A DNA stretch of 49,045 nt from Ignavibacteria bacterium (GCA_019912545.1 JAIOIK010000187.1:1-49045), one strand, 5' to 3'; positions 16,566 through 25,790 are shown, numbered from the stretch's first letter. The notes: generated by a model not told the origin, from the sequence alone. Numbers and translations are program-made.

Positions 16566-18590
16566 TTGAATAAAACTAAACCCAAGCAAAATCCGGAAAA
16601 GAGTATCAAGGCCTCTTTTTACTACATACTGCTTGCACTGGTTACATTTGCTGTTTATGCAAATTCGCTTAATAATGAGTTTGTATTTGATGATGAGTCA
16701 GTTGTTCTTGGAGACCAGTCCATTACATCACTTTCAAACATCCCAAAATATTTCACAGCCGAGCAGGGCTTTCATAAAGTTATAGGTCGCTATTACAGGC
16801 CGGTTGTTTCGGCAACCTATGCTATTGATTATGCTTTATGGGGATTGAAACCGTTTGGATTCCATTTAACCAACGTTTTGATCCATGTTATAAATGTATT
16901 GCTGCTTTTCGGACTTCTCAGGATGATGTTTGAAAAGTCAACCTCTAAGTTTAAAAATTACGGCATACTCATAGGGACATTAATATTTGCACTTCATCCC
17001 GTTCACACTGAAGCAGTTGCATGGGTAAGCGGCAGGACAGACAGTCTTTCATGCACTTTTTTCTTCGCTTCATTTATTTACTATTTTAAATTCTCTAAAA
17101 AGAGCAGTGCATTAAACTTGACGCTTACATTATTTTTCTACCTGTTTGCTTTGCTTGCCAAAGAAATGGCAATTACACTGCCTGTTATGATCATTTTGTA
17201 CGATTTGATGGTTAACAAACTGAGTATTAAGGATGCACTGAAGGGTAAAATTAAGATATACAGCGCGCTCATAGTGCTTTCACTTGCATACCTGCTTCTA
17301 AGATGGGCTGTGTTGAAGGATATTCCTCAGCGCGAGAGCTATTTTTATTTTTACGGCAAAGATTCGGCTACTACAATATATACAATGCTCCAGACTATCC
17401 CGATATATTTCAAGCTGGCAGTTTTCCCGATCGGAATGGTTTATCATTATGGCGGGTTTCTTACTTATCTTTCATCGCTAATAGAGCCCGGTGTCATATT
17501 TGCCGTGATTTTTATGGCTGTAATGGGATTTGTTACATATTATCTCTTCAAAAGAATGCCGGTGGTATCATATGCAATCATTTTTTTCTTTATTACTTTA
17601 TTGCCTGTTCTGAATATTGTACCCACAATGAATTTTATGGCAGACCGTTTTCTTTATATTCCTTCGGTCTTTCTTAGCCTCATCGCGATTGCAGTTCTAT
17701 TTAAATACTATACTCCAAAAGCATCAAAGCTAATTTATACAATTACCGGAATTGTTTTAATTGTATTTGGATATATGACCATTGCCAGAAATGCCGAATG
17801 GAAAACCAATGATATTCTGTTCATGAGCGCTGATGGTATTCCGGGCTCGGTATTATATGTTAATATAGGAAATATTTATGCCAATAAAGGACAATATGAT
17901 GCTGCGGAAAAGTATTACAGGAAAGCAATTGACCTGAGGGTTGAGACAATACTCGGCAATAACAACATGGGCAAGCTGTTTATGATAAAGGGTAATATGG
18001 ATTCTGCCTATTATTATATTCATAAGGCTTACTTGCTGGACTCACTTTCCCCGGAGCCTATGCATACAATGGCCCAGCTTTATGCACGCAATGATAAGAT
18101 TCCTGAATCTGTCTTTTGGCTTGAGAAGCTTCAAACCGTCACTCCTAATTATATGAATTCAGTACAAATGCTGCAGGAACTTAAAGCGCGGCAGCAAATG
18201 CCATTACAGCAGGATAGCCCTTTGAATAATCAGGTTAATCCCAAAGTTACAATGCTGGAGGGCTCCTCATATAAGAATTACCAGGAAAAGAAATTTGATA
18301 AGGCAATCGAAGAACTTACTGAACTTGTTAAGCTGAATCCGGCAGGGGCATCGGGCTATAATAATAATATCGGTATGTGCTATCTTGATGGGCAGAAATA
18401 TAATGATGCAATTAAGTATTTTGAATTTGCAGTGAAAGAAAAACCGGATTTTTCAAGCGCAGTAAATAATCTTGGATTCTGTTACGAGAGGCTTGGGGAT
18501 AAAACAAATGCAGAAAAATATTACAGGAAAGCACTTGAGCTTGATCCAAATAATCAGTTAGCTAAAGATAATCTAAGTAAACTGAAATAA
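16566..18590 (+). CDS. TMTC-like GT-C membrane protein with C-terminal TPRs
   Basis: This 674-aa protein has about ten membrane segments in the first 420 residues and TPR repeats to the end. The first loop contains 'FVFDDESVV' (a DD-type acidic motif typical of GT-C glycosyltransferases). 'RPVVSATYAIDYALWG', 'HPVHTEAVAWVSGRTD' and 'PTMNFMADRFLYIPS' are the conserved blocks of the TMTC/DUF1736 group. The TPRs (about 430-674, e.g. 'AEKYYRKALELDPNN') follow. It may transfer a sugar from a polyprenyl-phosphate donor to exported proteins or glycans (inference from the family). The start is TTG at 16566; no ATG is close. It converges on the PhoH gene with a single-base gap and no terminator between. 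Confidence 0.8.
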   Translation: MNKTKPKQNPEKSIKASFYYILLALVTFAVYANSLNNEFVFDDESVVLGDQSITSLSNIPKYFTAEQGFHKVIGRYYRPVVSATYAIDYALWGLKPFGFHLTNVLIHVINVLLLFGLLRMMFEKSTSKFKNYGILIGTLIFALHPVHTEAVAWVSGRTDSLSCTFFFASFIYYFKFSKKSSALNLTLTLFFYLFALLAKEMAITLPVMIILYDLMVNKLSIKDALKGKIKIYSALIVLSLAYLLLRWAVLKDIPQRESYFYFYGKDSATTIYTMLQTIPIYFKLAVFPIGMVYHYGGFLTYLSSLIEPGVIFAVIFMAVMGFVTYYLFKRMPVVSYAIIFFFITLLPVLNIVPTMNFMADRFLYIPSVFLSLIAIAVLFKYYTPKASKLIYTITGIVLIVFGYMTIARNAEWKTNDILFMSADGIPGSVLYVNIGNIYANKGQYDAAEKYYRKAIDLRVETILGNNNMGKLFMIKGNMDSAYYYIHKAYLLDSLSPEPMHTMAQLYARNDKIPESVFWLEKLQTVTPNYMNSVQMLQELKARQQMPLQQDSPLNNQVNPKVTMLEGSSYKNYQEKKFDKAIEELTELVKLNPAGASGYNNNIGMCYLDGQKYNDAIKYFEFAVKEKPDFSSAVNNLGFCYERLGDKTNAEKYYRKALELDPNNQLAKDNLSKLK

Positions 18591-18591
18591 C

Positions 18592-19935
18592 TTATAGCAA
18601 ATTACTTGCAAGTTCTGCCAGTTCAGAACGTTCACCCTTTAACAGGTTTATATGAGCCGAGAGATTCTGCCCTTTGAAATGTTCTATAAGATAAGTCAGT
18701 CCGTTGGATTGTGAATCGAGATACGGATGATCAATCTGGTAAACATCTCCTGTAAATACTATCTTAGCTCCTTCGCCAACCCTTGTAATAATGGTCTTTA
18801 CTTCATGGGGCGTGAGATTCTGCGCTTCATCAACTATAAAGAATATCCTCTGCAGGCTTCTGCCTCTTATATAACTTAAAGGCTCTATTACAAGCTTCTG
18901 GTCTTTGACCATCTGCGTTATCTGCTGATGCTGTTTTTCTGTTTCCTGGTACTGATCCTGTATTACTTTCAGGTTATCCCAAAGCGGCTGCATATAGGGG
19001 GCGAGCTTGCTTTCTACATCACCCGGAAGGTAACCAATATCCTTATTGCTAAGAGGTACAACGGGCCTTGCAATATAAATTTGCCGATAGTATTTCTTAA
19101 TATTAAGAGCTGAAGCGAGCGCTAAGAGAGTTTTCCCCGTGCCGGCTTTGCCAGTTATTGTTACAAGCGGAATGTTAAGGTTTGTGAGCGCATCAATTGC
19201 AAAGGTTTGCTCTGCATTTCTTGGCTTGATGCCATAAACCGCGTTCTTATCAACTTTCCTGAGCTTTTCGTTCTTCATATCAATAGCCGCAAGTACCGAG
19301 TGGCTTGAATTCCGCAGTACAAGGTATTTATTCGGAACGACTTCTGATTTTGATTTCTTAAGCGTACTCTTAATAGGAATTTCAAATGGCGGCTGGTAAA
19401 GTTTTTCTATCAGTTCGTGGTTGAAATTCTCAATTGTTTCTTTTCCGCTGTAGAGTTCCTCAACGCTCGTGATCTTATCGGTGCTGTAATCCTCAGCAAA
19501 AACACCAACTGCCTTTGCCTTCATCCTTAGATTCACATCTTTGCTGATAAGTATAACTTCTTCGGTCTTCTTCTTTTTCTTTAATTCCAGTGCAATACTT
19601 AGTATCCTGTGATCGGGATTATCTTCTTTGAATATCTCCTTTATCTCATCACTCAATCCACGGCTTAATGCTATTGATACTTTTCCCCTGCCTTTTCCTA
19701 ATGGTACTCCGCCATTGAATAGTGCAGTTCCGGTCAGATTATCAAGTGTCCTGGCAAACTCTCTTGCATTCAGATTGATAACCTGGCTGCCGCGCTTAAA
19801 ATGGTCAAGTTCCTCTATAACAGTAATAGGAATTACAATATCGTGCTCCTGGAACTGGTTTATACAGGTAGAATCATGCAATATTACATTTGTATCAAGG
19901 ACAAAGGTCTTTCTCGAGGATTTACTCGTCTTCAT
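18592..19935 (-). CDS. PIN-PhoH family protein (YlaK-like)
   Basis: This 447-aa protein has an N-terminal PIN nuclease domain ('FVLDTNVILHD', 'VIEELDHFK', acidic residues to about 150) fused to a C-terminal PhoH ATPase domain with Walker A 'ITGKAGTGKT' and Walker B 'FFIVDEAQNL'. The architecture is that of PhoH2 proteins, reported to be RNA helicase/ribonucleases. It probably acts on RNA in the cytosol. The 5' leader is about 110 nt and holds a 6-bp hairpin (19976-19995) between the predicted promoter and the start codon, which might affect translation. Confidence 0.92.
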   Translation of the reverse strand: MKTSKSSRKTFVLDTNVILHDSTCINQFQEHDIVIPITVIEELDHFKRGSQVINLNAREFARTLDNLTGTALFNGGVPLGKGRGKVSIALSRGLSDEIKEIFKEDNPDHRILSIALELKKKKKTEEVILISKDVNLRMKAKAVGVFAEDYSTDKITSVEELYSGKETIENFNHELIEKLYQPPFEIPIKSTLKKSKSEVVPNKYLVLRNSSHSVLAAIDMKNEKLRKVDKNAVYGIKPRNAEQTFAIDALTNLNIPLVTITGKAGTGKTLLALASALNIKKYYRQIYIARPVVPLSNKDIGYLPGDVESKLAPYMQPLWDNLKVIQDQYQETEKQHQQITQMVKDQKLVIEPLSYIRGRSLQRIFFIVDEAQNLTPHEVKTIITRVGEGAKIVFTGDVYQIDHPYLDSQSNGLTYLIEHFKGQNLSAHINLLKGERSELAELASNLL

Positions 19936-20047
19936 TAACTGTAGTTTGATTAGGAATAGATAATTGTTTTTTACCTGAGGCTTGAAGTGGCCTCAAAAAA
20001 GTATGTAAGGCAGGATTTAATATTTCAGAACTTTTCAATCTTCATTA

Positions 20048-20080
20048 CAAATATAATGAATATTCTGAAACATAATCAAA
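20048..20080 (-). promoter_or_regulatory. Promoter for the PIN-PhoH gene
   Basis: On the minus strand, -7 box TATATTTG (20055 to 20048) and a TTTG -33 element (20080 to 20077) are separated by 21 nt, close to the Bacteroidota consensus (TTG, 19-20 nt, TAnnTTTG). Confidence 0.5.
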
Positions 20081-20163
20081 TAGAAAATGTAATAAGCTAA
20101 CAATAACTTAATAATAATGCTTAAGGTTATTGAACATTTATAATTAGCTTCATTATAAATTGC

Positions 20164-20547
20164 TTATTTCTTTCTTATTATTTGTCCTCCGTCATATACT
20201 TTTCCGGAGGTTACTTCCTGGTAATAAATAAATATGTTGCCGGTATCAATTTCAAGCTCTCTTACCAATACTCCGGCAGTTGTTCTAATCAGTTTTTCCA
20301 TAGTACCGGGATCCTTACCTTCAAAAGCTAAGATCTTAACTATAGGGGAGTGGGTATGTTCAGTTAAGCATTCGGAGGTTTCTTTCCCAACTGCATAATG
20401 ATGCGATTCAATAAACTCCCAGTAAGACCAAACATGACGTTCTTCCATGTTCAAAACAGCAGCGGCTTCGGTGTTCAGCTTTTTCAGTACAGTGGGAATA
20501 TCAATACTCTTGCTAAAAGGCAATGATTTTATTTCAATTATCGGCAT
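20164..20547 (-). CDS. Tautomerase (4-OT/MIF)-like protein
   Basis: This 127-aa protein begins Met-Pro, giving the N-terminal catalytic proline of tautomerases ('MPIIEIKSLPF'). The two halves each have a beta-alpha-beta pattern, the second running 'IVKILAFEGKDPGTMEKLI' to 'IFIYYQEVTSGKVYDGG', as in MIF/CHMI-like members that fuse two 4-OT-type units. The substrate is unknown. A 26-aa hydrophobic ORF ends two bases before this start. No other pathway gene is nearby. Confidence 0.6.
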   Translation of the reverse strand: MPIIEIKSLPFSKSIDIPTVLKKLNTEAAAVLNMEERHVWSYWEFIESHHYAVGKETSECLTEHTHSPIVKILAFEGKDPGTMEKLIRTTAGVLVRELEIDTGNIFIYYQEVTSGKVYDGGQIIRKK

Positions 20548-20549
20548 TT

Positions 20550-20630
20550 TCAGAACATTACCCTGAACAGTATGAAAATGAACATTAAAACTGCAGCTAA
20601 TATTAATATTTTTTGTTCTCTTGGTGACAT
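20550..20630 (-). CDS. Possible 26-aa membrane peptide
   Basis: ATG at 20630 to TGA at 20550 encodes a short peptide with a charged N-terminus ('MSPREQK') followed by a continuous hydrophobic stretch ('ILILAAVLMFIFILF'), which would make one membrane helix. The stop lies two bases before the tautomerase ATG, suggesting coupling. The Shine-Dalgarno (AGGA) is very close to the ATG. Chance cannot be excluded for an ORF of this size. Confidence 0.35.
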   Translation of the reverse strand: MSPREQKILILAAVLMFIFILFRVMF

Positions 20631-20732
20631 TATCCTAAATATAATGTCTCTTTTGTTAAATTAAAATTTATTAATTTAGAGTTGCAGTTAATTGTGCTTA
20701 TTGTATACTTGCGATCATAAATTTCCATTACA

Positions 20733-21143
20733 ATGCTCATTCTCAAAAATGTTATGTTAACCCGATTCATTATTTTAACTATCCTGGTTAGTTTCACCGG
20801 CTGCGTTAAAAGCAAGATTGAATACACCGAAAAAAATGAACTGCCGGAAGGTAAAGTTTACCGTATCTCAGAAGTTCACTTGAAAGATGGCACTGCAATT
20901 GACATGATGGGAAAAGAGCCGCAGTTTAAGTTAAAATACAAAGGAATTGAAAATGTAATTGTCTATTATAATGAAAACAATAATGAACTGTATATGCCTT
21001 TTAAAGACACAAAAAATATGAAAATAGAAGTTCTGAAAAGTAATGTTCTCTTAAGTGTAATTGTTATTGTCGGGTTTGTTGCAGTCTTCTTTGCACTTAT
21101 TCTTATTTATGCTTTTCCCTTTGGCAAGTTTAAAGCGACTTAG
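20733..21143 (+). CDS. Hypothetical lipoprotein with C-terminal membrane helix
   Basis: The 136-aa product has an N-terminal signal ending in lipobox 'SFTGC' (Cys24) and a hydrophobic helix near the C-terminus (about 104-128, 'SVIVIVGFVAVFFALILIYAF'). The ORF starts at ATG 20733, but the ATG at 20754 would give a more typical lipoprotein signal. The middle has beta-type pattern 'VYRISEVHLKDGT' and 'YNENNNELYMPFKDT', probably a small hydrophilic domain. I do not recognise the family. An AT-rich hairpin (21141-21164) lies downstream. Confidence 0.6.
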   Translation: MLILKNVMLTRFIILTILVSFTGCVKSKIEYTEKNELPEGKVYRISEVHLKDGTAIDMMGKEPQFKLKYKGIENVIVYYNENNNELYMPFKDTKNMKIEVLKSNVLLSVIVIVGFVAVFFALILIYAFPFGKFKAT

Positions 21144-21218
21144 TTTATTTATCAGCAAACTAAATTTCTGAAACGTAATACTACGTATAATTGTTTATAT
21201 TCTTAAATCAATTATATA

Positions 21219-21749
21219 ATGTGTAAAATGTTCATTTTTAGCTTAATTCTATCCGTTGGCATCCTGTTTGGATGCTCCAATATAAGTAACAAGACTGCCG
21301 GATCATATTCAACAGTTGGCAGTGACTCTACACAAATCAAAAATTCTAAAAATGGAAAATATAATGTTATGAAATCTGAAAATGAATGGAAAGAAAAACT
21401 TTCCGATGAGCAGTATCGTGTAACCCGTGAAAAGGGAACTGAGCGTCCTTTCAAAAACAAGTATTGGGATAATCATGAAGAGGGGATGTATAAATGCGTT
21501 TGCTGCGGGCAGGAGCTTTTTACTTCTGATACAAAATTCGAATCCGGTACAGGCTGGCCTAGCTTCTTTAAGCCTGTTAAACCTGAAAATGTCAAGGAAG
21601 AGACCGATAATACTCTCGGTATGTCAAGAACTGAAGCCTTATGTTCAAATTGCGGCGCACATTTAGGGCATGTGTTTGATGACGGGCCGGAACCTACAGG
21701 TCATAGATACTGTATGAATTCCGCTTCACTTGACTTTGTTAAGAAATAG
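21219..21749 (+). CDS. msrB: Peptide-methionine (R)-S-oxide reductase, lipoprotein form
   Basis: This 176-aa enzyme reduces methionine-R-sulfoxide in oxidised proteins. An N-terminal signal with lipobox 'LFGC' (Cys19) indicates export and lipid anchoring. The SelR/MsrB domain covers about 55-175. It has zinc-binding Cys pairs in 'KCVCC' and 'LCSNC', the fold motif '[10 protein letters not shown]', the '[12 protein letters not shown]' block and the catalytic Cys165 in 'RYCMNSASL'. Thus repair of oxidised envelope proteins is the likely job. It stands alone, 75 nt after the preceding lipoprotein gene. Confidence 0.93.
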   Translation: MCKMFIFSLILSVGILFGCSNISNKTAGSYSTVGSDSTQIKNSKNGKYNVMKSENEWKEKLSDEQYRVTREKGTERPFKNKYWDNHEEGMYKCVCCGQELFTSDTKFESGTGWPSFFKPVKPENVKEETDNTLGMSRTEALCSNCGAHLGHVFDDGPEPTGHRYCMNSASLDFVKK

Positions 21750-21783
21750 ATCAGGGCAACGTTGAGCTTATGGTGGAAAAATT

Positions 21784-21818
21784 CCCCTCTTGAGAGGGGT
21801 GGATTCACCGCAGGTGAA
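21784..21818. repeat. Two small inverted repeats, possible interspersed repeat
   Basis: CCCCTCT (21784-21790) with AGAGGGG (21793-21799), then TTCACC (21804-21809) with GGTGAA (21813-21818). The GC content stands out from the surrounding AT-rich gap 21750-21932, which holds no gene. It resembles the short interspersed repeats of Bacteroidota intergenic DNA, but only one copy lies in the window. Confidence 0.45.
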
Positions 21819-21932
21819 GACGGGGTGTGTTAATGTTGATTTTCAACTAATTCTGATGTTGATGCATTTTGATTTGCGTCTCCGAACGAAATTCAGATTT
21901 AAGAATCTCAGCAGCAAGAATGTAAATTTCTT

Positions 21933-22238
21933 CTATTTTCTCATTAAACTTAATCTGAAAGGATAGATCTCAGGAGTCATGATCCCTCTTGAAACTGCAG
22001 GATCATTATAAACAAATTCTCTTGCCGCATCTAATGATTCTGCTTCAATGATGCTTAGCCCGAATTCACCTGTTATTACGGGACCTGCCACTATCAATAC
22101 TCCATCAGCCAGCAATTGTTTCATATAAGCAAAATGAATGCTCATTACTTCTGCTTCTTCATCAGTCATATTTGAGGCAAAATTTTTACGTCCGGGCCTT
22201 TTAAAGCAAAGAAATTGTTGTTTTATATTTTCACTCAT
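21933..22238 (-). CDS. YciI-like protein, copy 2
   Basis: This 101-aa protein is of the YciI/YCII type (dimeric alpha-beta barrel). 'HFAYMKQLLADGVLIVAGPV' and 'EAESLDAAREFVYNDPAV' correspond to the family core helix, loop and acidic motif. It is a clear paralogue of the protein encoded directly upstream (22293-22598), with the same length and block order. The enzymatic activity of YciI-like proteins is mostly unknown; some are proposed dehydrochlorinases or muconolactone-isomerase relatives. It is last in a four-gene minus-strand operon. Confidence 0.8.
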   Translation of the reverse strand: MSENIKQQFLCFKRPGRKNFASNMTDEEAEVMSIHFAYMKQLLADGVLIVAGPVITGEFGLSIIEAESLDAAREFVYNDPAVSRGIMTPEIYPFRLSLMRK

Positions 22239-22292
22239 TCACTTTTGATTGTCTGATCAAGATATAGGGCTTTTTGTTATTCAATGACGTTA

Positions 22293-22598
22293 CTATTTTC
22301 TTATTAAGCTTACCCTATATGGATACAACTGAGCTGTCATAAGTCCCTGCACAACCGAAGGATCATTATTCATTATAGTTTCAGCCTCATCTTTTGAATT
22401 CGCTTCAAAGATACATATTCCCATTTCTCCGGTAGTTACAGGTCCTGCAAGGATTAGATTTCCGTCTTCCAATAATTGCCTTAAATATACAAAATGATTG
22501 CTCATGATCTCTGCTTCAACTTCTGTAATTGTTTCGGCAAAGTTATTTCTCGGAGGCCTTATGATGTAAACAAACTGTTGTTTTTTGTCTTCGCTCAT
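22293..22598 (-). CDS. YciI-like protein, copy 1
   Basis: The 101-aa YciI-type protein contains 'HFVYLRQLLEDGNLILAGPV' and 'NDPSVVQGLMTAQLYPYRVSL', paralogous to the next gene. Its ATG overlaps the TGA of the 34-aa membrane peptide (ATGA), so translation is probably coupled. Gene duplication here looks old, as the two copies differ at many positions. The function is unknown. Confidence 0.8.
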   Translation of the reverse strand: MSEDKKQQFVYIIRPPRNNFAETITEVEAEIMSNHFVYLRQLLEDGNLILAGPVTTGEMGICIFEANSKDEAETIMNNDPSVVQGLMTAQLYPYRVSLIRK

Positions 22599-22699
22599 TT
22601 CAGATACCCGATATAAATTCCAATTAATATTATCGAGAAGATCAATATGCCGAACAACAAATAAAACTGAGAAGATCTTTTGAGTTTCCCAAGTATCAT
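22595..22699 (-). CDS. 34-aa single-pass membrane peptide (hidden small gene)
   Basis: ATG at 22699 to TGA at 22595 encodes a peptide with a basic N-terminus ('MILGKLKRSSQF') followed by a hydrophobic helix of about 20 residues ('YLLFGILIFSIILIGIYIGY'). Its ATG shares one base with the TAA of the protease gene upstream (TAATG), and its TGA overlaps the ATG of the following YciI gene (ATGA). Overlap at both ends in the same operon is strong context for a real, coupled gene. The positive-inside rule suggests the N-terminus is cytosolic. The function is unknown. Confidence 0.6.
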   Translation of the reverse strand: MILGKLKRSSQFYLLFGILIFSIILIGIYIGYLK

Positions 22700-23811
22700 T
22701 ATTTTGTGTTTTGTTTTAAAGTGTCTTCTGCTGTTTTGATCTTTCCGCTTAGCTCGGCTTCAAGCAGCGGATTAAGCTCGATGGCTTTTCGCCAGTCTGC
22801 TAAAGCCGTTTCATAACTGCCGGATTTAAATGAAGCATGGCCCCGGTTAAAATAAATGTCGAAATTTTCAGGCTCCTGTTCAAGTGCCTTTGTGTAATCT
22901 GCAAATGCATTCTTGTAATCCTTTAAAGAATAATAACAATTGCCGCGGTAAAAGTAGGATTCACTAGAGCCGCTGGTTTCAAGTACTGTCGAAAAATCAT
23001 TAATGGCATTTTTATATTCCTTTAATTTAAATCTGGCATAGCCGCGGTTATAGTATGCGCTTACATCATTTGAAAATTTCTCCAGATACTTGGAAAAATA
23101 AATTTCAGCATCCTTGTAATTTTTGTTCTCGTTTGCAAGCGTTCCTATTTTATAATAATTCACAGGATCAGTGATCTCGGCAATAACTGTATTTAATCCT
23201 GCCAGAATCAGAACATCATTTACGGGAATCGCAAAATACAGATTTCCTTCATGCTGCCCGCTTACACTTAGCCCAACCAGTTCTCCTTTTGAATTCAGCA
23301 CTGCACCCCCGCTTGAGCCATCGGTTATGGGACAGGTCATTTGTATAAGCCTCACATTAAATTCATCAGTTCTAAAACCACTAATGATCCCTTCTGAGAT
23401 TGAATTTTCGTAACCTTCCGGACTACCAACAGCATAAATTCTCTGACCCGCTTTTAAGTTATTACTGTTTCCGGTTTGGATAGGGTTGAAAGAAGCATCC
23501 GGTGAGCGTAGGATCAGGATATCTTTTACTTCATCAAACTTAACCGTTTCAACATGCTTGATCTCTTTATTGTAATGTTTTATTTCAATTCTGTTTGCAT
23601 CTTTGCAAACGTGATAATTTGTAGCCACAAGCCCGGTATTATCCAAAACCACGCCGCTGCCCTGGAAAACATTTCCGTTATTATCGTAAGCTAGAATAAC
23701 AACAATTGAATTATCGACATTTTCGTAGATCTTATCGGCAGTAAGTTCCTGGGATAGAATTCCCGTTGAATAGAGGACTGTTAGTATGAGGAATATGTAT
23801 GGTTTTAACAT
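22699..23811 (-). CDS. Secreted trypsin-like serine protease with TPR repeats
   Basis: The 370-aa product has a signal peptide (about 1-20), a trypsin-like S1C domain and about four TPRs (about 215-360, e.g. 'YYNRGYARFKLKEYKNAI'). The catalytic triad is visible: His67 in 'VATNYHVCK', Asp97 in 'EVKDILIL' and Ser167 in 'GSSGGAV'. No PDZ domain is present, unlike DegP. The TPRs may recruit substrate. It leads a compact minus-strand operon with the 34-aa membrane peptide and two YciI genes. Confidence 0.88.
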   Translation of the reverse strand: MLKPYIFLILTVLYSTGILSQELTADKIYENVDNSIVVILAYDNNGNVFQGSGVVLDNTGLVATNYHVCKDANRIEIKHYNKEIKHVETVKFDEVKDILILRSPDASFNPIQTGNSNNLKAGQRIYAVGSPEGYENSISEGIISGFRTDEFNVRLIQMTCPITDGSSGGAVLNSKGELVGLSVSGQHEGNLYFAIPVNDVLILAGLNTVIAEITDPVNYYKIGTLANENKNYKDAEIYFSKYLEKFSNDVSAYYNRGYARFKLKEYKNAINDFSTVLETSGSSESYFYRGNCYYSLKDYKNAFADYTKALEQEPENFDIYFNRGHASFKSGSYETALADWRKAIELNPLLEAELSGKIKTAEDTLKQNTK

Positions 23812-23836
23812 CTATCTCCCTGTTACTGATTTACAG

Positions 23837-23844
23837 CAAATATA
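23837..23844 (-). promoter_or_regulatory. -7 box TATATTTG for the protease operon
   Basis: On the minus strand a complete TAnnTTTG match lies 25 nt upstream of the protease ATG. The -33 TTG is not at the canonical distance. The remainder of the gap 23845-24085 contains an AT-rich inverted repeat (23963-23979) and no gene I can support. Confidence 0.45.
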
Positions 23845-24085
23845 ATGAAAAATGTTGATTTTATTATTATCAATTTGCACTTCCGATAGAATTTTTATTG
23901 AAGATGCATGGTCAAATGAACTCCAATTTACATATAACTAATACAATGTACCTTCAAAAAGATCCTTTTTAAAAAAGGAAATTATCCAGTTGGGTAAATA
24001 TATTAAGTAAGGAACTGTAAAATACTTAAGTGATTGCAAATATGACGCCTGTAAAGTATATTTATCCGATAGAAATCTGATAAAT

Positions 24086-25684
24086 ATGGTAAGTAAGAAT
24101 AAAGATTTGTGGTTTGCGATTTTGGCGTACCTGGTTTTAATCATAGCATTGTTAGCTGCATCTTTGTACCTGAATGGAGGACATTTCATATATGCATTAG
24201 ATGACCCGTATATTCATATGACAATGGCAAAAAATTTTGCGGCCCAAATGAATTGGGCTGTTAATAGTATGGACTATTCTTCAGCGTCCTCTTCGCCTTT
24301 GTGGGTTCTCTTGTTATCAGTGGTATATTTTGTATTTGGTGTTAATGCAATTGCCCCTTTTATTCTGAACATGATATTCCAGCTCCTTTGTATAATCATT
24401 GCCTTTCACATTTTAAAACAGTTCAATGTTTCAGGATATCTCTTCCTTTTTCTGATAGCGCTTGTTGTTGTTACTCCAATGCCGGCGCTTCTTTTTGTGG
24501 GGATGGAACACTCGGCACAGGTATTCTTTGCATTGGCTTTTGTATTTCTCAGCTCGAAATTGCTATCATCAGATGCCGGAAAGAATGATAATGGTATTAA
24601 GTTCCTATTAATCGTTACTCCCATACTTACCGGTTTGAGGTATGAAAGCATGTTCCTTGTGACTGTTGTATCCCTGTTGCTGTTGGTAAGAAAAAAGTTT
24701 TCCTATTCATTGTTGATATTTGCTCTTGGTATTCTTCCCATAGTAGTTTACGGGTTTATTTCAACATCACACGGATGGTACTTTCTCCCTAACCCTATAT
24801 TGCTCAAGAGTTCGATCCCGGGATTAACAGCGTTTGAGATATTGAAATTTTTCTACAAAGCTTTTAAAAATATTACAGAACCGCATATTTTTTTGCTTTT
24901 GCTCATATCCACAATCCTTTATGTATATAATTACAGAAAGCAGAAAGATATCTGGAGCACAAAACAGTCTTTTCTTCTCATTGTGATATTGACTACTATC
25001 ATAAACATGAGCATGATCGAGTTTCATCAAAACGGCTGGTTCTACAGGTATGATGCTTACTTAGTAGCATTAGGATTTACAGCAATAGTAATTAATGTTT
25101 ATGATTATGTACCCGCAATTTTGGAGACTGTAAAAAGGAGAACCAATTTGTTCCTGAAGTTTACAATTTATATAATAGCATTCATTTTGATCTCTCCACT
25201 TGTTTTAAGGTCATTTAGTTTGTTCGAAGTTCCTTTTGCTACAAAAAACATTCATGATCAGCATTACCAAATGTCACTATTTGTCAAAGATCACCTCAAA
25301 GGAATTAATCTTGCTGCAAATGATATTGGCATGATCGATTTCTATTCAAACAGTCTGGTGCTTGATCTTTACGGCCTCTCAAATATGGAAGTTGCACAGT
25401 CTAAATTGCAAAGAAAGTATAATACTGAGGCAATAGATAACATTACAAAAAGCAGAGATATTAAACTGGCAATTGTTTATGAAAATGGATACGGGATGTA
25501 TGGTGGATTGCCTCCCGGCTGGGAAAAGATTGCCGAATGGACAATGACGGATTATAACTTTGTCTGCGGATATGAGACAACGACATTTTTTTCTGTTAAT
25601 AAAGATGATACTGAGAAATTAAGGAAATTACTGAAGGAATTTTCGGCACAATTGCCCAAATCCGTTATCGCTAAGATCTTCTGA
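24086..25684 (+). CDS. GT-C-like polytopic membrane protein
   Basis: This 532-aa protein has about ten to eleven hydrophobic segments. Following the first helix, 'YALDDPYIHMTMAKNF' carries the DD-type acidic motif in the first extracytoplasmic loop that is typical of GT-C glycosyltransferases using polyprenyl-phosphate sugars. 'GLRYESMFLVTVV' is also common in this group. A soluble C-terminal region (about 390-532, 'ANDIGMIDFYSN') follows, as in other such proteins where it lies outside the membrane. Acceptor and donor are unknown. It is not similar enough to the neighbours at 16566 and 46216 to call them paralogues by eye. Confidence 0.7.
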   Translation: MVSKNKDLWFAILAYLVLIIALLAASLYLNGGHFIYALDDPYIHMTMAKNFAAQMNWAVNSMDYSSASSSPLWVLLLSVVYFVFGVNAIAPFILNMIFQLLCIIIAFHILKQFNVSGYLFLFLIALVVVTPMPALLFVGMEHSAQVFFALAFVFLSSKLLSSDAGKNDNGIKFLLIVTPILTGLRYESMFLVTVVSLLLLVRKKFSYSLLIFALGILPIVVYGFISTSHGWYFLPNPILLKSSIPGLTAFEILKFFYKAFKNITEPHIFLLLLISTILYVYNYRKQKDIWSTKQSFLLIVILTTIINMSMIEFHQNGWFYRYDAYLVALGFTAIVINVYDYVPAILETVKRRTNLFLKFTIYIIAFILISPLVLRSFSLFEVPFATKNIHDQHYQMSLFVKDHLKGINLAANDIGMIDFYSNSLVLDLYGLSNMEVAQSKLQRKYNTEAIDNITKSRDIKLAIVYENGYGMYGGLPPGWEKIAEWTMTDYNFVCGYETTTFFSVNKDDTEKLRKLLKEFSAQLPKSVIAKIF

Positions 25685-25790
25685 AACGATATTTTAGTAA
25701 ATCTCATAAATTGTTGAATTTTTGGTATATTTCTTAATTTCTATCAAATTATTGATTCTTCATGCCTTCTCAAGCATATCATTCCATAAC

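Noticed and set aside
23938-24189. Minus-strand ORF of 83 codons upstream of the GT-C gene
   Set aside because: It overlaps the start of the 24086 gene by about 100 bases, has no recognisable domain or ribosome site, and may at most be a decayed remnant. Not supported as a gene.
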